From positions 372,001 through 436,000 of the forward strand of contig CAOLHI010000353.1 of NCBI GenBank assembly GCA_948474755.1: a stretch of 64,000 nt of DNA, in the 5' to 3' direction. This DNA comes from Ctenosaura bakeri. Lineage: Eukaryota > Chordata > Lepidosauria > Squamata > Iguanidae. Positions 61,250-64,000 of the stretch are shown piece by piece. Every line of letters begins with the position of its first letter. Position 1 is the stretch's first letter. A program made the position numbers and the translations under genes. The notes under the pieces are model-generated. The model made no database searches. It was not told the DNA's origin and saw only the letters and a list, made by a program, of their open reading frames with translations.

Positions 61250-62560
61250 TTAAAATATTTATATCTCACTTTTTATCCAAAGATCTCAGGGCAGCTTACA
61301 GTAAGATCAATTTATAAGAATAAATAATTAACAAAAGCTTAAAAGGTAAAAAAAATATTAAATAGTTTTTCAATTTAAAATCAAAAGTTTAAAGCAGGTT
61401 AAAACAATCCTGAATAAATTCAAAACATGTGCAGCCTAGATGAAATCAATTTGGCCCAAAGGCTTTAATAAAAAGCCAACTTTCAACTTGGCACCAAAAT
61501 GATTCTAACATTGGCACCAACTGGGCCTCCAAAAGGAAGGGATTCCGCAATCGGGCTGCCATTGAAGAAAAGTCCCTCTCCCATGTCATCCCACAATGTA
61601 TTTCCCTTACTGATGGGGCATAGAGTCAGGTCCCTTCAATAGAGCTCAAGCCACACACACACACACACATTATATACTCATCTCCATCTACATGTGTGTG
61701 TGTGTGTGTGTTTGTGTGTATAGATATACACGTACATATGAGGAGAGAGAGAGATAGTGGGGTGATCCATCAATTTTCAAGGTCTTAAGCCATTTAGGAC
61801 TTTAAATGTGATTGCCAGCACCTTGAATTCAGAATGGAAATGTATTAACAACTAGTGCTATTCCTTCAGAAAATATATGATATCTGGATGGAACTTCAGT
61901 GAGCAGTCTAGCTGCAGCACTTTGCACTAGGTGCAGTTTCCAAGTTGTCTTCAAGGGCAGCCCCACTTAGAGTACTTTCAAATATTCTAATCAGGAAATT
62001 ACCAGTACTTGAACTACTGTGGCTAAGTTATCCCTGTCCAGCAGAGGCCATAGCTGGCAGATCAGTCAAAGCTAGTCCAAGCCACTGAGTCTATCTGTGT
62101 CTCCAGTGACAAGAATGGACCTAGCAGTACTCTCAATTACACACCTCCTCCCTCAATGGGAGTGCAACCCCATTCAAAGCAGGCAACCTACCCAATTCCT
62201 GGACTGCAGAGTTACAAATCCATAAAGACTCCATCTTTTCATGATTCATTTTCAGTCTATTGACCCTCATCTAGCCCATCACAGCATCCAGGCTCCAGCA
62301 TTTCCACAGCTCCAGTTAACTCCAATGACAAGGAGAAGTAGAACTGAGTTTCATCATCATACAGATGGTACCCAACCCCTGAACTCCCAATCTCTTCCAG
62401 TGGTCTCATATAGAAGTTGAAGAACATGGGATCAGTTCGAATCCTGTGGCATCCCAGAGCACAGTGGCCATGTGACTGGGTAGGAATTTCCCAATGCCAC
62501 TTTCTAGAACCAACATTACAGATAGGTCTGGAACCACTTTAAAATATTGTCTCCAACTCG
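61250..62560 (-). mobile_element. L2 LINE 3' half, decayed
   Basis: Minus-strand translation gives NLATVVQVLV, then VGLPLKTTWKLHLVQSAAAR and LLTEVPSRYH, the L2 RT C-terminal block, with stops and frameshifts. The low-coordinate end (ATTTATATCTCAC, GATCTCAGGGCAGCTTACAG) is the L2 3' UTR. The longest L2 remnant in the window; dead. Confidence 0.75.
61650..61722. repeat. (CA)n ... (GT)n inverted microsatellite pair inside L2
   Basis: About nine CA units and, 25 bp later, about ten GT units with a TTTG interruption: complementary arrays that could pair as a hairpin. Confidence 0.85.
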
Positions 62561-62571
62561 CATCTACACAG

Positions 62572-62745
62572 CCAGTCCAATTATAAAACTATGATTCCAT
62601 TTCAGCTGCCATGGCTGCATCCTATGGAATCCTGGGGTTTGTAATCTGGTGAGGCACTTGCTGAGAATTCTGAATGACCTTGCCGAAGCTCTCAATCCCA
62701 GGATTCCATAGGGTGAAGCCATGACAGTTACAGTGCAATCATAGG
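62572..62745. mobile_element. Inverted-repeat MITE, ATCCTATGGAATCC type
   Basis: Left arm ACTATGATTCCATTTCAGCT, GCCATGGCTGCATCCTATGG; right arm, reverse-complemented, CCTATGATTGCACTGTAACT, GTCATGGCTTCACCCTATGG. Related in layout to 55233-55622. The exact ends are uncertain. Confidence 0.6.
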
Positions 62746-62949
62746 GCTCCTGTCTCCAATCCCAAATATGCTCTCCCCTTTTCCCTTCTCTGACAAGTGG
62801 AGTGGGAGAAGCAGCAGTAATTAGAATACAGGGAGGAAAGAGAAAGGACACCCGTGTTACTGTAGTTTCTGGTCTGGACTTGTGGGATATTAGATATCAC
62901 TTTGATATCAATAATTTGGCCTTCTGTACCTATTTCTCTCCATGTACTG
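62746..62949. other. No recognised feature
   Basis: Short spacer between a MITE and an LTR. Confidence 0.4.
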
Positions 62950-63763
62950 TGAAGTCCCCCGGACAAGCTTGCAGACAGGCATGGCCACTAATTGCTGTAA
63001 TATTCCAAACAAATACAGGCAGGCCAGAAATAGCCGTCCCACTGCTTCAGGAGACCTCAAGGCAAGTGCTCTATTATGTATGCATGCTACTTACAAAAAC
63101 ACTCCCTGCCCGAGCAGGCAGCTTGATTAGAAGAATCCTCATCTGTCAAGCACTCTGCGTTTGCATACTGTCTACTCTATTGTCAATTCAGACTTAACTC
63201 AATCATGCTAAATTCTGACCTTTCGGAGGTTTTGTCTCCAGCCCAAAACTCATTGTTTTCCCCAAATACGGACTAGCCTATGGCCACATCTTCCCCTATA
63301 AGAACCCCTGACTTTGAGAGCTTCTTCGGATCGCTCCCGACTTCCATCCCGCCTTGCTGCCACTTTGCTTGGCGAGCCTTCCCCTCAGTCCCACGTACTG
63401 AGACTCCATATCTCCGAACTTCTGCTGCAGACTACCCAAGCTTCAGGATAGGTGTAGTATTACCCAAACCAACAACTCCTCTAAAAATCCCTCTATCCCA
63501 CTCCAACCTTTATTTCTATAGTTATCTGTGTGAGTGTGCTACATATACTGTTTGACTGTATTTTAATAAGGATCACAATTATTATTTCAACTCTGTGTGC
63601 TCCTTGACTTGGCCTGACCCCGTAGACATTTGGTAAAAGATCTCATTCCGTTGCCTTGTCTCTCGTATTGCTAGCTTGTGTTCTTTGCTAATTTCCCCAA
63701 CGTATATAATTGAGAGAGCATTTATGTGTGTCCCCCGGGACCCCCAGAAAACAGGGTAACGCC
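62950..63763 (+). mobile_element. LTR of an endogenous retrovirus-like element, copy B
   Basis: Same order of blocks as 56766-57587: CTGACCTTTCGGAGGTTTTG (copy A TGACCTTTCAGAGGCTTTG), CTTCCCCTATAAGAACCCC, GAGCCTTCCCCTCAG, TTGCTAGCTTGTG, CAGAAAACAGGGTAAC. The TATA and poly(A) motifs are weaker. The 91-aa frame at 63280-63555 is a chance frame of the LTR. Confidence 0.6.
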
Positions 63764-64000
63764 TGTCTCCTCCCTCTTCATTTTCTTAGTACAGCAATTC
63801 CCTGATTGGATACAAAACAATGGGGAGTTGAGAAATGTCCTTAGGGATTTTGCATGACAATGAAATTGCAGCACCCATGTTCTGGACAACTTATTGTTAA
63901 TAATCCATACCTGACTCAAACACCCAAAGCAGAAGTCTGGAAGAGGTGAAGGACATCTATTTTTATTGACATAAGGTCTCACATGGTGAGTCATCTCCAA
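63764..64000. other. No recognised feature
   Basis: The minus-strand frame at 63722-64000, open at the window edge, shows no motif I know. Confidence 0.3.

Noticed and set aside
56766..63763. Complete endogenous provirus bounded by the two LTRs
   Set aside because: The LTRs are strongly diverged, no retroviral genes or primer-binding site are readable between them, and the interval is filled by other elements.

Overview
The window reads as non-coding, repeat-dense nuclear DNA of a squamate reptile (lizard or snake; an iguanian lizard is my best guess, not proven). The pointers are L2 and CR1 LINE 3' ends on both strands, tRNA-derived SINEs with intact A/B boxes, a 5S-rRNA-derived SINE, a decayed DIRS-type tyrosine-recombinase retroelement, many short palindromic DNA transposons, AT-rich unique sequence and abundant microsatellites. 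I recognise no conventional multi-exon gene. Two short exon-like frames (37458-37615 and 54939-55034) are listed at low confidence.

The one clear protein-coding homology is an intronless, 5'-truncated retrocopy of the RNA-binding protein gene HNRNPA2B1, minus strand, 51739-53141. It keeps an undamaged frame, the complete 3' UTR, the AATAAA signal and a poly(A) tract. Its truncated 5' end is fused head-on to a tRNA-derived SINE in the opposite orientation (53138-53265). One 18-bp target-site duplication encloses retrocopy and SINE together, so both look to have been inserted in a single event. The simplest model is a two-RNA version of LINE twin priming. This is the most unusual object in the window.

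Layout. 1-6000: SINEs, two nested palindromic elements and AT-rich unique DNA. 6000-8700: MITE end, L2 fragment, two adjacent degenerate minisatellites, unassigned repeat. 8700-14100: palindromic MITEs, then a DIRS relic (tyrosine recombinase followed by an SGNH-hydrolase-like ORF) split by a block that carries a 405-bp MITE, then an L2 fragment. 14-35 kb: mostly unique AT-rich sequence with CR1, L2, SINE and MITE islands and a short Penelope-like element with a 13-bp duplication. 35-37.2 kb: 5S-SINE, a CpG-rich 753-bp DNA transposon and a related MITE. 37-51 kb: mostly unique sequence, microsatellites, a pyrimidine/purine inverted repeat and one LTR-like block. 51.7-53.3 kb: the retrocopy/SINE chimera. 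53.5-64 kb: small inverted-repeat transposons, a SINE nested in a MITE, two related LTRs in the same orientation about 5.4 kb apart, a pogo-like element and a long decayed L2.

No genes here work together as a pathway. The biology is the layering of mobile elements: one terminal sequence (GGCCNTTTYCNCAC-like) is shared by several DNA-transposon families with unrelated interiors, and LINE machinery has mobilised SINEs and a cellular mRNA.
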